Positions 8,610-18,187 of a stretch of DNA of 64,000 bases are shown piece by piece (positions within the stretch are counted from its first letter, which is position 1; every line of letters begins with the position of its first letter). This stretch comes from GWE2-42-39 sp034003625 (GTDB taxonomy: Bacteria > Bacteroidota > Bacteroidia > Bacteroidales > Prolixibacteraceae). The DNA is taken from positions 1-64,000 of the forward strand of contig JAVEYG010000025.1 of NCBI GenBank assembly GCA_034003625.1, written 5' to 3'. The translations under genes and the position numbers were made by a program. A model generated the notes under the pieces. It did no database searches. It was not told the origin of the DNA and saw only the letters and a list, made by a program, of their open reading frames with translations.

Positions 8610-10103
8610 ATGAAGACCAGGGTTTTAATCTGTTTATTGTTTTCGGCTTTTGGGGCAACAACGGTCTCCGGACAGGAAGCCCCTCAAAACCGGAAACCTT
8701 GCGTGGCAGGGCGCTTTTATCCCGGTAATGCCGACGAACTGAAAGCCACCCTGAAACAACTTTTCTCGGCGGCTGTTCAGGGGAAAAGTGGTGATCAGCC
8801 ACTGGCGCTTATTGTTCCCCATGCCGGATATGTGTTCAGCGGCGAAGTAGCGGCATCGGCTTACCGGCAAATTGATCCGGAGCAAAAATTCGAGCGTATT
8901 TTCATTATCGGGTCAAGCCACACCACTGCTTTCCAAGGCGCTTCAATTTATTGCAAGGGCGATTATGAAACCCCGCTCGGCACCGTGAAAGTGGATACCG
9001 AACTGGCGCAGAAACTGATCGATGACAATAAGCTCATCCGCTTTCATCCCGAAGCACACCGCACCGAACACAGCATCGAAGTACAGTTGCCGTTTCTTCA
9101 ATATTACCTGAAAAACGACTTCCGGATCGTCCCCATTATTATTGGTTCGTCGAATATTGAAACGGCAAAAAACCTGGCGTCTGTTTTAAAACCTTATCTG
9201 AATGAAAAAAATTTATTCGTGATCAGCAGCGATTTTTCACATTACCCTTCGTATTCCGATGCGGTGGCAACCGACCGGCTCACCGCCGAAGCTATTCGAA
9301 GCAACCAGCCGTCGACATTGATCGATGTACTGGACCGGAACCGGAAAAAAGGGATTCCCGGGTTATCGACCAGCCTTTGCGGATGGAGTTCGGCGCTCGC
9401 CCTTTTGTACATAACGGAGCAATTTCAGGAAATAAAAGCCAATCTGGTTCAATATAAAAACTCGGGCGATTCACGCTACGGCGACAAAGAACGGGTGGTT
9501 GGCTACTGGGCGATTTCTTTTTCAAAAGAAACAAAAACCGGTGCAAACCAGGAATTCTCGCTAAGCGAAAACGACAAAAAATACCTTCTGGAACTGGCAC
9601 GCGAAACCATCACCGAATTTATCGGGAAAGGAACAGTCCCGACGGTCAATACCTCTCCGTTGAGTTCCGTGTTGAAAACACCTTGCGGGGCTTTTGTCAC
9701 CCTGCACAAAAACCAACGGTTGCGCGGCTGTATCGGTCGTTTCGACCCGGGCCTGCCTTTGTACGAAGTGGTGCAGTCGATGGCCATCGCCGCAGCCACT
9801 CAGGACCACCGCTTCGAACGGGTACAATTCAGCGAAATCGACCAACTGGAAATCGAAATTTCGGTACTGACGCCCATGAAACGCATTCGGTCGGCTGATG
9901 AATTTGTGTTGGGGAAACACGGGATTTACATCCGCAAAGGAAATGCGTCGGGGACATTTTTACCGCAGGTAGCCACCGACACCGGCTGGAGCAAAGAAGA
10001 ATTTCTCGGCCATTGCGCCCGCGATAAAGCTGGCATTGGCTGGGACGGATGGAAAACTGCCGAACTGTATACTTACGAAGCCTTGGTTTTTGGAGAAGAA
10101 TAG
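8610..10103 (+). CDS. MEMO-AMMECR1 fusion protein (AmmeMemoRadiSam proteins B and A)
   Basis: This 497-residue protein has a signal peptide (1-21, cleavage near VSGQ), a MEMO domain (about 28-300) and an AMMECR1 domain (about 320-495). The residues that match the metal site of human MEMO1 are present: H71 in VPHAGY, H104 in GSSHT, H211 in DFSHY and C257 in TSLCGW. The AMMECR1 signature LRGCIGRF lies at 371-378. These two families co-occur with a dedicated radical SAM enzyme, here at 13426-14541, but the chemistry of the set is not known. The fusion and the export signal are worth noting. It begins a run of same-strand genes, with the next one only 12 bases downstream. Confidence 0.93.
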   Translation: MKTRVLICLLFSAFGATTVSGQEAPQNRKPCVAGRFYPGNADELKATLKQLFSAAVQGKSGDQPLALIVPHAGYVFSGEVAASAYRQIDPEQKFERIFIIGSSHTTAFQGASIYCKGDYETPLGTVKVDTELAQKLIDDNKLIRFHPEAHRTEHSIEVQLPFLQYYLKNDFRIVPIIIGSSNIETAKNLASVLKPYLNEKNLFVISSDFSHYPSYSDAVATDRLTAEAIRSNQPSTLIDVLDRNRKKGIPGLSTSLCGWSSALALLYITEQFQEIKANLVQYKNSGDSRYGDKERVVGYWAISFSKETKTGANQEFSLSENDKKYLLELARETITEFIGKGTVPTVNTSPLSSVLKTPCGAFVTLHKNQRLRGCIGRFDPGLPLYEVVQSMAIAAATQDHRFERVQFSEIDQLEIEISVLTPMKRIRSADEFVLGKHGIYIRKGNASGTFLPQVATDTGWSKEEFLGHCARDKAGIGWDGWKTAELYTYEALVFGEE

Positions 10104-10115
10104 AACCCACGGGAC

Positions 10116-12608
10116 ATGAACACCGCTTATCCGCTTTTGCCGCTTACTGTGCTTTTAATTGCTTTTTATGCTTTTTCGTCCGTGCTGTCGCGATTGGGTA
10201 TTGTCAGCCGCGCCAATCACCGGAAATTCTGGAATGTGCTATTGTTGCTCACCTTTCTAACCGCCGGATTGCTGGGATTGTTGCTGGTCGTGAAAATCAA
10301 TTACAAACTGGAAATCCCGTTTTACGATCAGTTACTGAAATACCATGTCGAGTTTGGTATCGCGATGGCCCTTATCGGGTTTATTCATTTTTTATGGCAC
10401 CTGAACTACTACCTCCAATTGTTCAGGGCAACACAGAAACCGGAACCCACAACGAAACCGGAACTCATAAACGACACCCGCCCTGCTTTTTTGAAAACAT
10501 CGGCCTTTCTGTTAGGAAGCGCTTCCATGATTGCCCAGGTAGTGTTGCTGCGCGAATTCCTGACCGTTTTCAACGGCAACGAACTGGCGATCGGGATAGC
10601 GCTGGCCAACTGGATGGTACTGACCGGACTTGGCGCCTGGCTGGGTTTGTTCCGCCTGAACGTAAAAAAAACGTCCGAAGTAATTGTTCCCGGCTTGCTG
10701 CTGTTGTCGGCGCTACCGTTTGTTACTGCTTTTCTGGTCAATTTCCTGAAAAACATTGTTTTCCCCATCGGCGCGATGATCGGCGTGTTTCAAATGCTTT
10801 TTTCGTCATTCCTGCTGTTGCTCCCGTTTTGTCTCGTCAGCGGCTTTCTGTTTACTTTTTTGGCCAACTGTTCTTCTGAAAGCAGCAAGCAAAACCAAAC
10901 CGGCCCGATGTACGGTTTCGAATCGCTCGGCAGCGTGGCCGGCGGGTTACTTTCCGGGGCCGTGTTTATTTTTTTGTTTTCGTCCATCGAAAGCCTGCTG
11001 GCGCTGGTCGTACTGAACGGAGGGGCGCTTTTGCTGGTACAGAAAAAAGCGAGGTGGATGCCTTCCATCGTTATTGTGTTGGCTTTTACTGCCCTGTTTT
11101 TTAGTCCTGGAAAGCGGATCAGGAGCTTTGTGTACCCCAACCAGCAGGTAACGGTTTCAAAAGATTCGCCCTTTGGCAACATCGTGGTTACGCAACGCGA
11201 AAACCAGGTGAGCGTGTACCACAACAATACGCTGCTTTTCGATTCCGAGAATTTTATGCTGAACGAAGAAACCGTCCATTTTGCAATGCTCCAACACCCT
11301 GATCCGAAGAAGATATTACTCGTTTCGGGCGATCCGATGGGGGAGCTTACCGAACTTCAGAAATATTCTCCCGAAACCATTCATTATCTCGAAGAAAACC
11401 GTTGGATGCTCCACTTGCTGAACAATTCGCTTGAAAAAATCAGCGACCCGCGAATAAAAATATTTTCGGGCGACCCACTCCGCTACCTGCGAAGCACCAA
11501 CGAGAAATACGATGTTATTATCCTGAACCTGCCGCCACCTGCCACCCTTCAGTCGAATCGGTTTTACACCGAAGAATTTTTCAGGATGACAAAAACGAAG
11601 CTCGGAGCCGGCGGCATCCTGTCGTTTGGCTTACCGGCTTCGGCCAATTACCAGGGCAGTGAAGCGGTACAACTGAATTCGGCCCTTGTTGCCAGTCTGA
11701 AAACAGCTTTTCGGAATGTGATTATCCTGCCCGGCGAGAAAAACCATTTTCTTGCTTCGGAGGCAGAACTGACATACAACATCGCCAAAGCCATTGAGAA
11801 CCGGGGAATTGAAACGCTATACGTGAACCCGTTTTATATAGACGATATGTTGTTGAAAAACCGTGGCAAAATCCTTCTTTCCAATCTGGATCCCGCTGCG
11901 GAAACCAACCAAAACCTGAAACCGCTGGCCTACCGGCAACAACTGGCGTACTGGCTCAGCTATTTTCCGGGCCAATACGAACTGATGTCTGCCGTGTTAG
12001 TCGTTTTTGCCCTGTTTCTGTTTTTCAGGGGAAGCCTTGCCTCAAAAGCCATGATTGTCACCGGCTTTTCGGCTTCCGGGTTGGAAATTCTGCTGCTTTT
12101 TGGCCTGCAACTTTTCTTCGGAACGATTTACCTGCTCACCAGTTTCGTGTTTGCCGGTTTTATGGCAGGCCTGGCAGCCGGGGCTTTCTTTGGAAAACGC
12201 TTCAGCCCGGCTTCGGCAAAAAAACAAATTTTGCACAACCAGTTGCTAATGGCAGGTTTTTCAATTCTCTTGTTACTTTTGCTTTTCATTTCCGGACAGT
12301 CGAAGATTGCTCCTGTACTCATCTACACATTGTGTTTCCTCCTGATTCTGCTACTGGGCGGCCTCACCGGCCTTCAGTTTACACTGGCCAGCCTGTTGCA
12401 AAAAGGCAGTTATTCCGAAATTTCAGGAAAAACATACAGTTCCGACCTGATTGGTTCGGCGCTGGGGGCGCTGGCGGTTTCCCTTTTCTTCGTTCCCCGC
12501 TGGGGCATCCTTCCGGCAACAGCAACCATCGGGGCAATCAATTTAGTTTTTGGATTTTTGGTTACTTTTAAAGAGAAATATACATCATGGCAAAAAGCAG
12601 TAAAATAG
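10116..12608 (+). CDS. Membrane-embedded spermidine-synthase-like protein
   Basis: The 830-residue protein starts with three membrane helices (to about 105), followed by a bundle of six or more helices beginning near 130 (SASMIAQVVLLREFLTVFNG, a typical motif of fused spermidine-synthase membrane proteins). A soluble Rossmann-type domain follows at about 350-560 (LLVSGDPMGELTELQKY, FSGDPLRYLR, YDVIILNLPPP), and a C-terminal membrane bundle starts near 625. The soluble part resembles an aminopropyltransferase, but the usual glycine-rich GGGDG loop appears as SGDPMGE and the catalytic DxxDP motif is not obvious, so the activity may differ. The stop overlaps the next gene by 22 bases. It may serve the MEMO/radical SAM genes around it. 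Confidence 0.8.
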   Translation: MNTAYPLLPLTVLLIAFYAFSSVLSRLGIVSRANHRKFWNVLLLLTFLTAGLLGLLLVVKINYKLEIPFYDQLLKYHVEFGIAMALIGFIHFLWHLNYYLQLFRATQKPEPTTKPELINDTRPAFLKTSAFLLGSASMIAQVVLLREFLTVFNGNELAIGIALANWMVLTGLGAWLGLFRLNVKKTSEVIVPGLLLLSALPFVTAFLVNFLKNIVFPIGAMIGVFQMLFSSFLLLLPFCLVSGFLFTFLANCSSESSKQNQTGPMYGFESLGSVAGGLLSGAVFIFLFSSIESLLALVVLNGGALLLVQKKARWMPSIVIVLAFTALFFSPGKRIRSFVYPNQQVTVSKDSPFGNIVVTQRENQVSVYHNNTLLFDSENFMLNEETVHFAMLQHPDPKKILLVSGDPMGELTELQKYSPETIHYLEENRWMLHLLNNSLEKISDPRIKIFSGDPLRYLRSTNEKYDVIILNLPPPATLQSNRFYTEEFFRMTKTKLGAGGILSFGLPASANYQGSEAVQLNSALVASLKTAFRNVIILPGEKNHFLASEAELTYNIAKAIENRGIETLYVNPFYIDDMLLKNRGKILLSNLDPAAETNQNLKPLAYRQQLAYWLSYFPGQYELMSAVLVVFALFLFFRGSLASKAMIVTGFSASGLEILLLFGLQLFFGTIYLLTSFVFAGFMAGLAAGAFFGKRFSPASAKKQILHNQLLMAGFSILLLLLLFISGQSKIAPVLIYTLCFLLILLLGGLTGLQFTLASLLQKGSYSEISGKTYSSDLIGSALGALAVSLFFVPRWGILPATATIGAINLVFGFLVTFKEKYTSWQKAVK

Positions 12609-13413
12609 AAGTAAAAGGTCAACGGATCACCATTGTTCAGGTAGGACAGGAAGATTATATATCATTGACAGATATTGCCCGGTACAAAGACGCAGAACAT
12701 ACCGATACGATTATTCAAAACTGGATGCGCAACCGTAACACCGTAGAGCTTTTGGGTTTATGGGAAACCATTCATAATCCTGATTTTAAACCCCTCGAAT
12801 TCGAGGGGTTTAAAAAACAAGCCGGCTTAAATAGTTTTGTATTAACCCCCAGAAGATGGATAGAATCTACAAAAGCCATAGGAATTATCTCAAAGGCAGG
12901 AAGATACGGAGGAACATTCGCACACAAGGACATTTCTTTTGAATTTTCTTCCTGGATTTCCATCGAGTTTAAACTGTATGTAATAAAAGAATTTCAGCGT
13001 TTAAAGGCTGAAGAGAACGACCGCCTTAAACTTAACTGGAACCTCAATCGCACCCTTGCCAAAATCAACTACCGTATCCACACCGATGCGATAAAAGAAA
13101 ACATGGTGCCTGAAGATTTGAACAAGGAGCAAGTGACCCAAATTTATGCAAATGAAGCCGATGTGCTAAACGTAGCGATGTTTGGGAAAACGGCAAAACA
13201 ATGGCGGGATAAAAACCCGGATTCCGATGGAAACATCCGTGACTATGCAACGATTGAACAGCTTCTGGTTTTGGCAAATCTGGAAAGCCTGAATGCCGAG
13301 TTCATAAAATGGGGTTGCCCCAAAGCGACCGGCTGATAAAACTCAACCAAACAGCGATCAACCAGATGAAAGCACTGTCATTTAATGCGACTATCAAAAA
13401 ACTGAAAGAGTAA
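12587..13413 (+). pseudogene. KilA-N domain protein, frameshifted near the C-terminus
   Basis: The open frame from 12587 to 13336 encodes 249 residues of a KilA-N protein (DYISLTDIARYKD, IIQNWMRNRNTVELLGLWE, GRYGGTFAHKDISFEFSSWIS). After KWG at 13313 it changes to CPKATG and stops. The next frame continues exactly as this family does (LPQSDRLIKLNQTAINQM) and stops at 13411-13413, so one base was probably lost in the GGGGTTG run near 13311-13317. KilA-N domains are DNA-binding modules of phage and nucleoid-type proteins. The start overlaps the previous gene by 22 bases, so it is translated with the cluster. The truncated form keeps the whole KilA-N domain and may still work. A sequencing error is the alternative. 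Confidence 0.8.
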
Positions 13414-13425
13414 TGGCCTCTTACA

Positions 13426-14541
13426 ATGAATAAACGTGAATTTATACAAAAAGGGCTGAGCATAACAGGGGCGCTGGCCTGTATGCCCCGGGCCGTGATG
13501 GCTGGAATTTCCGGAGAAAAACTATGGAAATGGAGCCGGGAAGGCGATTTTTGGTCGCCCACGCCGCGGGGGGTCAAATGCCTGATTTGTCCCAACGAGT
13601 GCGTCATTAAAGAAGGCGAAGCGGGCGACTGCCGCAACCGGGTAAACCACGAAGGCAAACTATACACCATCGCCTACGGAAACCCCTGCGCGGTGCATAT
13701 CGACCCGATTGAAAAAAAGCCGCTAAACCATTTTCTGCCCGGTTCGAAAGCCTTCTCGGTAGCCACTGCCGGCTGTAATCTGGCCTGCCTGAATTGCCAG
13801 AACTGGGAGATTTCGCAAAAAAGCCCCAAAGAAACGCGCAACTACGACCTGATGCCCGACAAACTGGTCGCCGAAGCCATTGCCAATCAGTGCCAGTCGA
13901 TTGCGTATACCTATTCCGAACCGGTTACTTTTTACGAATACACCTTCGACTCGGCAAAACTGGCCCGTGAAGAAGGCATCAAGAATGTGATGGTAACTGC
14001 CGGATACATCAACGAGGAGCCATTGCGCAACCTTTGTAAATACATCGATGCTGCCAATGTTGACCTGAAATCGTTCAGCAACGACATTTACCTGCGCCTG
14101 AATGCCGGGGCGCTGCAACCGGTGTTGAATACGCTAAAAACAATGGCCGCGGAAGGGGTCTGGCTCGAAATTACCAATCTGGTGGTTCCCGGCTGGACCG
14201 ATGACATGGAAATGATTAAACGGATGTGCTGCTGGCTGACCGAAAACGGACTGGCCGGTTTTCCGCTGCACTTCAGCCGGTTTCATCCGGCCTACAAATT
14301 AACGCAGCTTCAGGCCACGCCAATTGGCATCCTGGCACGCGCCCGTGAAATTGCCCTTTCCGAAGGGATGAAATTTGTATACGTGGGTAATGTGCCCGGC
14401 CTCGGCACGCAAAATACCATTTGCCCAAAATGCCGGGCAGTTGCGGTGGAACGGAAAGGCTTCGCCATACTCAAAAACAATATAGAAAAAGGGGCATGTA
14501 AAAATTGTGGAGAAAAAATTTCCGGAAGATGGGAACTATAA
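13426..14541 (+). CDS. amrS: AmmeMemoRadiSam system radical SAM enzyme
   Basis: The 371-residue protein has the radical SAM motif CxxxCxxC (C117, C121, C124 in AGCNLACLNCQNW), an N-terminal cysteine cluster (C52, C55, C59, C69) and a C-terminal pair of CxxC motifs (CPKC, CKNC) like a small zinc or rubredoxin knuckle. These features identify the radical SAM member that accompanies MEMO and AMMECR1 proteins. Its substrate is unknown. The N-terminus, MNKREFIQKGLSITGALAC, looks like a Tat-type leader with KR in place of RR, followed by a hydrophobic stretch; export of a radical SAM enzyme would be unusual. Only 12 bases separate it from the stop of the restored KilA-N frame, so it belongs to the same operon as the MEMO-AMMECR1 fusion. 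Confidence 0.92.
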   Translation: MNKREFIQKGLSITGALACMPRAVMAGISGEKLWKWSREGDFWSPTPRGVKCLICPNECVIKEGEAGDCRNRVNHEGKLYTIAYGNPCAVHIDPIEKKPLNHFLPGSKAFSVATAGCNLACLNCQNWEISQKSPKETRNYDLMPDKLVAEAIANQCQSIAYTYSEPVTFYEYTFDSAKLAREEGIKNVMVTAGYINEEPLRNLCKYIDAANVDLKSFSNDIYLRLNAGALQPVLNTLKTMAAEGVWLEITNLVVPGWTDDMEMIKRMCCWLTENGLAGFPLHFSRFHPAYKLTQLQATPIGILARAREIALSEGMKFVYVGNVPGLGTQNTICPKCRAVAVERKGFAILKNNIEKGACKNCGEKISGRWEL

Positions 14542-14715
14542 ATTCTTTCTCTTGTTTAATTTTTTGGTCAAATAGTTAAAAATTCAGAATGAACAGAATT
14601 CGGAACGAATCTAAATTAGCTATTTTCGCATACCTTTTTTTGCAAGTGAAAATGGTTCATCTACATTTGTATAATTTTTTTTGAAAAAAATATTAAAAAT
14701 AAAAACTAATATTCT

Positions 14716-15396
14716 ATGAGCAATTTTCTGACTGCCTCTATCGGAAGGAAATTCTTAATGAGCATTACCGGATTGTTCCTGATGATGTTCATTTTAGTTC
14801 ATCTGACAATTAATCTGTTGCTGATTTTTGATGATAGCGGTGAACTTTTCAACCTGGGCGCAAACTTTATGGCTACCAACCCGGCCATCAAAATTATGGA
14901 GCCTCTCCTCGGGCTGGGTTTCATCGTGCATATTATCTGGTCGCTAATTATCAGTTTTCAAAACATGAAAGCGCGGCCGGTTGGATACAAAATATCGCAA
15001 CAAACCAATTCCAGTACTTGGGCATCGCGCAATATGCTGGTATTGGGGGCGCTGATCCTGGTTTTCCTGGTGATGCACATTATTAACTTTTTCTGGGTAA
15101 TTAAATTCAACCCGCATTCGCTGTCAACCGTTGTGATTAATGGTGTAGAGATGGAAGATACCTACACGCTGGTTGCCGGCTTGTTTAAAGCCAGCGCTGT
15201 TTACGATTTCCTGTATGTTGCCGGGGGCTTGTTGCTTGGATTCCATTTGGCACACGGGTTCTGGTCAGCGTTTCAAACGATTGGCCTTTCAAATAAGGTT
15301 TGGATCAAACGCCTTCAGTTTGTTGCAACAATTTATGCAATTCTTGTAGCAGTTGGCTTTTCAATCATTCCTATGTACTTCCTGATTAAATTTTAA
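14716..15396 (+). CDS. sdhC: Succinate dehydrogenase/fumarate reductase cytochrome b subunit
   Basis: The 226-residue membrane protein has five predicted helices and several helix-borne histidines (VHLTINLLL, VHIIWSL, MHIINFFW, FHLAHGFW), as in the single-chain diheme cytochrome b of class B enzymes. It anchors the enzyme and exchanges electrons with menaquinone. It is the first gene of sdhCAB, with 18 bases to sdhA. The upstream 175 bases are AT-rich and hold a TATTTTCG sequence that may be a -7 element. In this phylum the complex can run either as succinate dehydrogenase or as fumarate reductase; the sequence alone does not decide. Confidence 0.95.
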   Translation: MSNFLTASIGRKFLMSITGLFLMMFILVHLTINLLLIFDDSGELFNLGANFMATNPAIKIMEPLLGLGFIVHIIWSLIISFQNMKARPVGYKISQQTNSSTWASRNMLVLGALILVFLVMHIINFFWVIKFNPHSLSTVVINGVEMEDTYTLVAGLFKASAVYDFLYVAGGLLLGFHLAHGFWSAFQTIGLSNKVWIKRLQFVATIYAILVAVGFSIIPMYFLIKF

Positions 15397-15414
15397 TCGA
15401 AAAGAAATTGAACT

Positions 15415-17355
15415 ATGAGCATAATAAATTCAAGAATACCCGAAGGGCCATTGGCACAAAAGTGGACAAACTATAAAAATCACCAGAAGCTGGTAAACCC
15501 CTCCAACAAGCGTAAGCTCGATGTGATTATTGTTGGTACCGGGCTGGCCGGCGCTTCGGCTGCTGCCTCGCTTGGAGAGATGGGCTTCAATGTAAAAAAC
15601 TTTACCATCCAGGATTCGCCCCGCCGCGCCCATTCGATTGCCGCGCAGGGAGGGATCAACGCAGCAAAAAACTATCCGAACGACGGCGACTCGGTGTACC
15701 GTTTGTTTTACGATACAATCAAAGGCGGCGACTATCGCGCCCGCGAAGCCAACGTGTACCGTCTGGCCGAAGTGAGCAACAGCATCATCGACCAGTGTGT
15801 GGCACAGGGTGTCCCGTTTGCACGCGAATACGGCGGCCTGCTCGACAACCGTTCGTTTGGAGGCGCACAGGTAAGCCGTACATTTTATGCCAAAGGACAA
15901 ACCGGCCAACAGTTGTTGCTGGGCGCTTACCAGGCATTGATGCGCCAGGTAAACCTTGGGACCGTAAAAATGTATACCCGCACCGAATTAGTTGACATCG
16001 TGATTGTTAATGGCAAAGCCCGGGGTATTATTGCCCGCGACTTAGTAACAGGCGAACTGCAACGCCATTTCGGTCACGCAGTGGTATTGGCCACCGGCGG
16101 CTACGGAAATACCTTTTTCCTGTCAACCAACGCAATGGGATCAAATGGTTCGGCAGCCATCAAAGCGTACCACAAAGGTGCTTTCTTTGCTAATCCGTGT
16201 ATGGCCCAGATCCACCCGACCTGCATTCCGGTTCATGGTGAATTTCAGTCGAAACTGACATTGATGTCGGAATCGCTCCGTAATGATGGCCGTATCTGGG
16301 TCCCGAAGAAAAAAGAAGATGCCGAAGCCATCCGTACAGGTAAATTAAAACCGACGCAAATTGCAGAAGAAGACCGCGACTATTACCTCGAACGCCGTTA
16401 TCCGGCTTTCGGGAACTTAGTTCCGCGTGATGTGGCTTCGCGTGCGGCCAAAGAACGCTGCGATGCCGGTTATGGCGTAGGCGCTACTGGTTTGGCCGTT
16501 TATCTCGACTTCCAATCGTCGATTGAACGCCTGGGCAAAAATGTAATTGAGGCCCGTTACGGGAACCTCTTCCAGATGTACGAAAAAATTGTTGACGAAA
16601 ACCCGTACGAAACCCCGATGATGATTTACCCGGCCATCCACTACACGATGGGCGGTATCTGGGTCGATTACGAATTACAGACCAATATTCCCGGGCTGTT
16701 TGCTGCCGGTGAAGCCAACTTCTCCGATCACGGCGCCAACCGTTTGGGCGCTTCGGCATTGATGCAGGGCCTGGCCGACGGGTATTTCGTATTGCCATAT
16801 ACCATTCAGAATTATTTGGCTGACGACATCCGCACCCCGCGCATGACCGGCAACGAACCTGAATTTGTTGAAGCTGAAAAAGCGGTAAAAAACCGCTTTG
16901 AAAAGCTGATAAGCATCAAGGGAAAACGTTCAGTTGACAATATTCACAAGGAACTCGGTTTGGTGATGTGGGATTTCGTTGGAATGGGCCGTAACAAGAA
17001 AGGATTGGAACATGCCATTGAAAGGATTGCCGAAATCAAGAAGGAATTCTGGAGCAACCTGCGGATTCCGGGCGACATCAAAGGGATGAACATTGAATTA
17101 GAAAAAGCCAGCCGTTTGGCAGATTTCATCGAAATTGGCGACTTGATGGCCCGCGATGCGCTGAACCGGGAAGAAAGCTGCGGCGGCCATTTCCGCGAAG
17201 AATACCAGACTGAAGAGGGCGAAGCGCTCCGCCAGGATGACAAATTCGCTTATGTTTCCTGTTGGGAATACAAAGGCGAAGGCCAGAAACCCGCACTTCA
17301 CAAGGAAGAACTGGTTTACGAAAGTGTGAAAATGGTTCAGCGTAATTACAAGTAA
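15415..17355 (+). CDS. sdhA: Succinate dehydrogenase/fumarate reductase flavoprotein subunit
   Basis: The 646-residue flavoprotein has the N-terminal dinucleotide-binding motif VIIVGTGLAGASAA (about 38-51), the FAD-attachment region RRAHSIAAQGGINA with its histidine, and the catalytic part with HYTMGGIWVD and GEANFSDHGANRLGASAL. It oxidises succinate to fumarate or the reverse at a covalently bound FAD. Its length and the extended N-terminus before the FAD motif fit the Bacteroidota class B enzymes. It lies between sdhC and sdhB in one operon. Confidence 0.97.
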   Translation: MSIINSRIPEGPLAQKWTNYKNHQKLVNPSNKRKLDVIIVGTGLAGASAAASLGEMGFNVKNFTIQDSPRRAHSIAAQGGINAAKNYPNDGDSVYRLFYDTIKGGDYRAREANVYRLAEVSNSIIDQCVAQGVPFAREYGGLLDNRSFGGAQVSRTFYAKGQTGQQLLLGAYQALMRQVNLGTVKMYTRTELVDIVIVNGKARGIIARDLVTGELQRHFGHAVVLATGGYGNTFFLSTNAMGSNGSAAIKAYHKGAFFANPCMAQIHPTCIPVHGEFQSKLTLMSESLRNDGRIWVPKKKEDAEAIRTGKLKPTQIAEEDRDYYLERRYPAFGNLVPRDVASRAAKERCDAGYGVGATGLAVYLDFQSSIERLGKNVIEARYGNLFQMYEKIVDENPYETPMMIYPAIHYTMGGIWVDYELQTNIPGLFAAGEANFSDHGANRLGASALMQGLADGYFVLPYTIQNYLADDIRTPRMTGNEPEFVEAEKAVKNRFEKLISIKGKRSVDNIHKELGLVMWDFVGMGRNKKGLEHAIERIAEIKKEFWSNLRIPGDIKGMNIELEKASRLADFIEIGDLMARDALNREESCGGHFREEYQTEEGEALRQDDKFAYVSCWEYKGEGQKPALHKEELVYESVKMVQRNYK

Positions 17356-17380
17356 TGGCTTTTAAGAAAGGAGACCAATC

Positions 17381-18136
17381 ATGGAAAAAACAATAAATCT
17401 CACGCTTAAGGTTTGGCGTCAGAACGGCCCCAAAGAGAAAGGCCGTTTCGAAACCTACAAGGTAAGCAACATCTCTACCGACAGTTCGTTCCTCGAAATG
17501 ATGGACATCCTGAACGAGCAGTTGATCGGCGAAAACAAGGAACCGGTTGCCTTCGATCACGACTGCCGCGAAGGTATCTGCGGAATGTGTTCGTTATACA
17601 TCAATGGCCGTCCGCACGGACCGGACGACGATGTGACCACTTGCCAGTTACACATGCGCAAATTTAAAGATGGCGAAACTGTGACCATTGAACCATGGCG
17701 CGCCGCGGCTTTTCCAATCATTAAAGACCTGATTGTTGACCGTTCGGCGTTCGATAAGATCATTGCTGCAGGTGGTTATGTTTCAGTAAATACGGGGGGG
17801 GTACCCGATGCCAACGCCATCCCGATCCCGAAAGCAGATGCCGATGAAGCAATGGATGCTGCTTCGTGTATTGGTTGCGGGGCCTGCGTGGCTGCTTGCA
17901 AAAACTCGTCGGCCATGCTGTTTGTATCGGCCAAAGTCAGTCACCTGGCTTTGTTACCGCAAGGACGGGTTGAAGCGGCCCGCCGCGCCAAAGCAATGGT
18001 TGCCAAAATGGATGAACTGGGTTTTGGCGGTTGTACCAACACCGGCGCCTGTGAGGTGGAATGTCCGAAAAACATTTCCATCTCGAACATTGCCCGCTTA
18101 AACAGGGAATACCTGAAAACACGATTAAGTGAATAA
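17381..18136 (+). CDS. sdhB: Succinate dehydrogenase/fumarate reductase iron-sulfur subunit
   Basis: The 251-residue protein carries the electron relay of the complex. The [2Fe-2S] motif is CREGICGMC with a later cysteine in TCQLH, and the two remaining clusters use CIGCGACVAAC and CTNTGACEVECPK. An AAGG(Y)VSVNTGG insert between the domains is typical of this branch. It is the last gene of sdhCAB and is followed 16 bases later by a strong terminator. Confidence 0.97.
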   Translation: MEKTINLTLKVWRQNGPKEKGRFETYKVSNISTDSSFLEMMDILNEQLIGENKEPVAFDHDCREGICGMCSLYINGRPHGPDDDVTTCQLHMRKFKDGETVTIEPWRAAAFPIIKDLIVDRSAFDKIIAAGGYVSVNTGGVPDANAIPIPKADADEAMDAASCIGCGACVAACKNSSAMLFVSAKVSHLALLPQGRVEAARRAKAMVAKMDELGFGGCTNTGACEVECPKNISISNIARLNREYLKTRLSE

Positions 18137-18151
18137 TTCGTATATAATCAT

Positions 18152-18187
18152 AAAAAAGCCCCGGCATTTATTTGTCGGGGCTTTTTT
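18152..18187 (+). terminator. Intrinsic terminator of sdhCAB
   Basis: AAAAAAGCCCCGGC, a loop ATTTATTT, and GTCGGGGCTTTTTT form a GC-rich stem ending in a T-run, 15 bases past the sdhB stop. The A-run on the other side lets it act in both directions. Confidence 0.92.

Noticed and set aside
10049..10879. A 276-codon plus-strand frame overlapping the membrane spermidine-synthase-like gene
   Set aside because: It lies out of frame over the membrane gene; its content is Arg/Pro/Cys-rich shadow sequence without family features.
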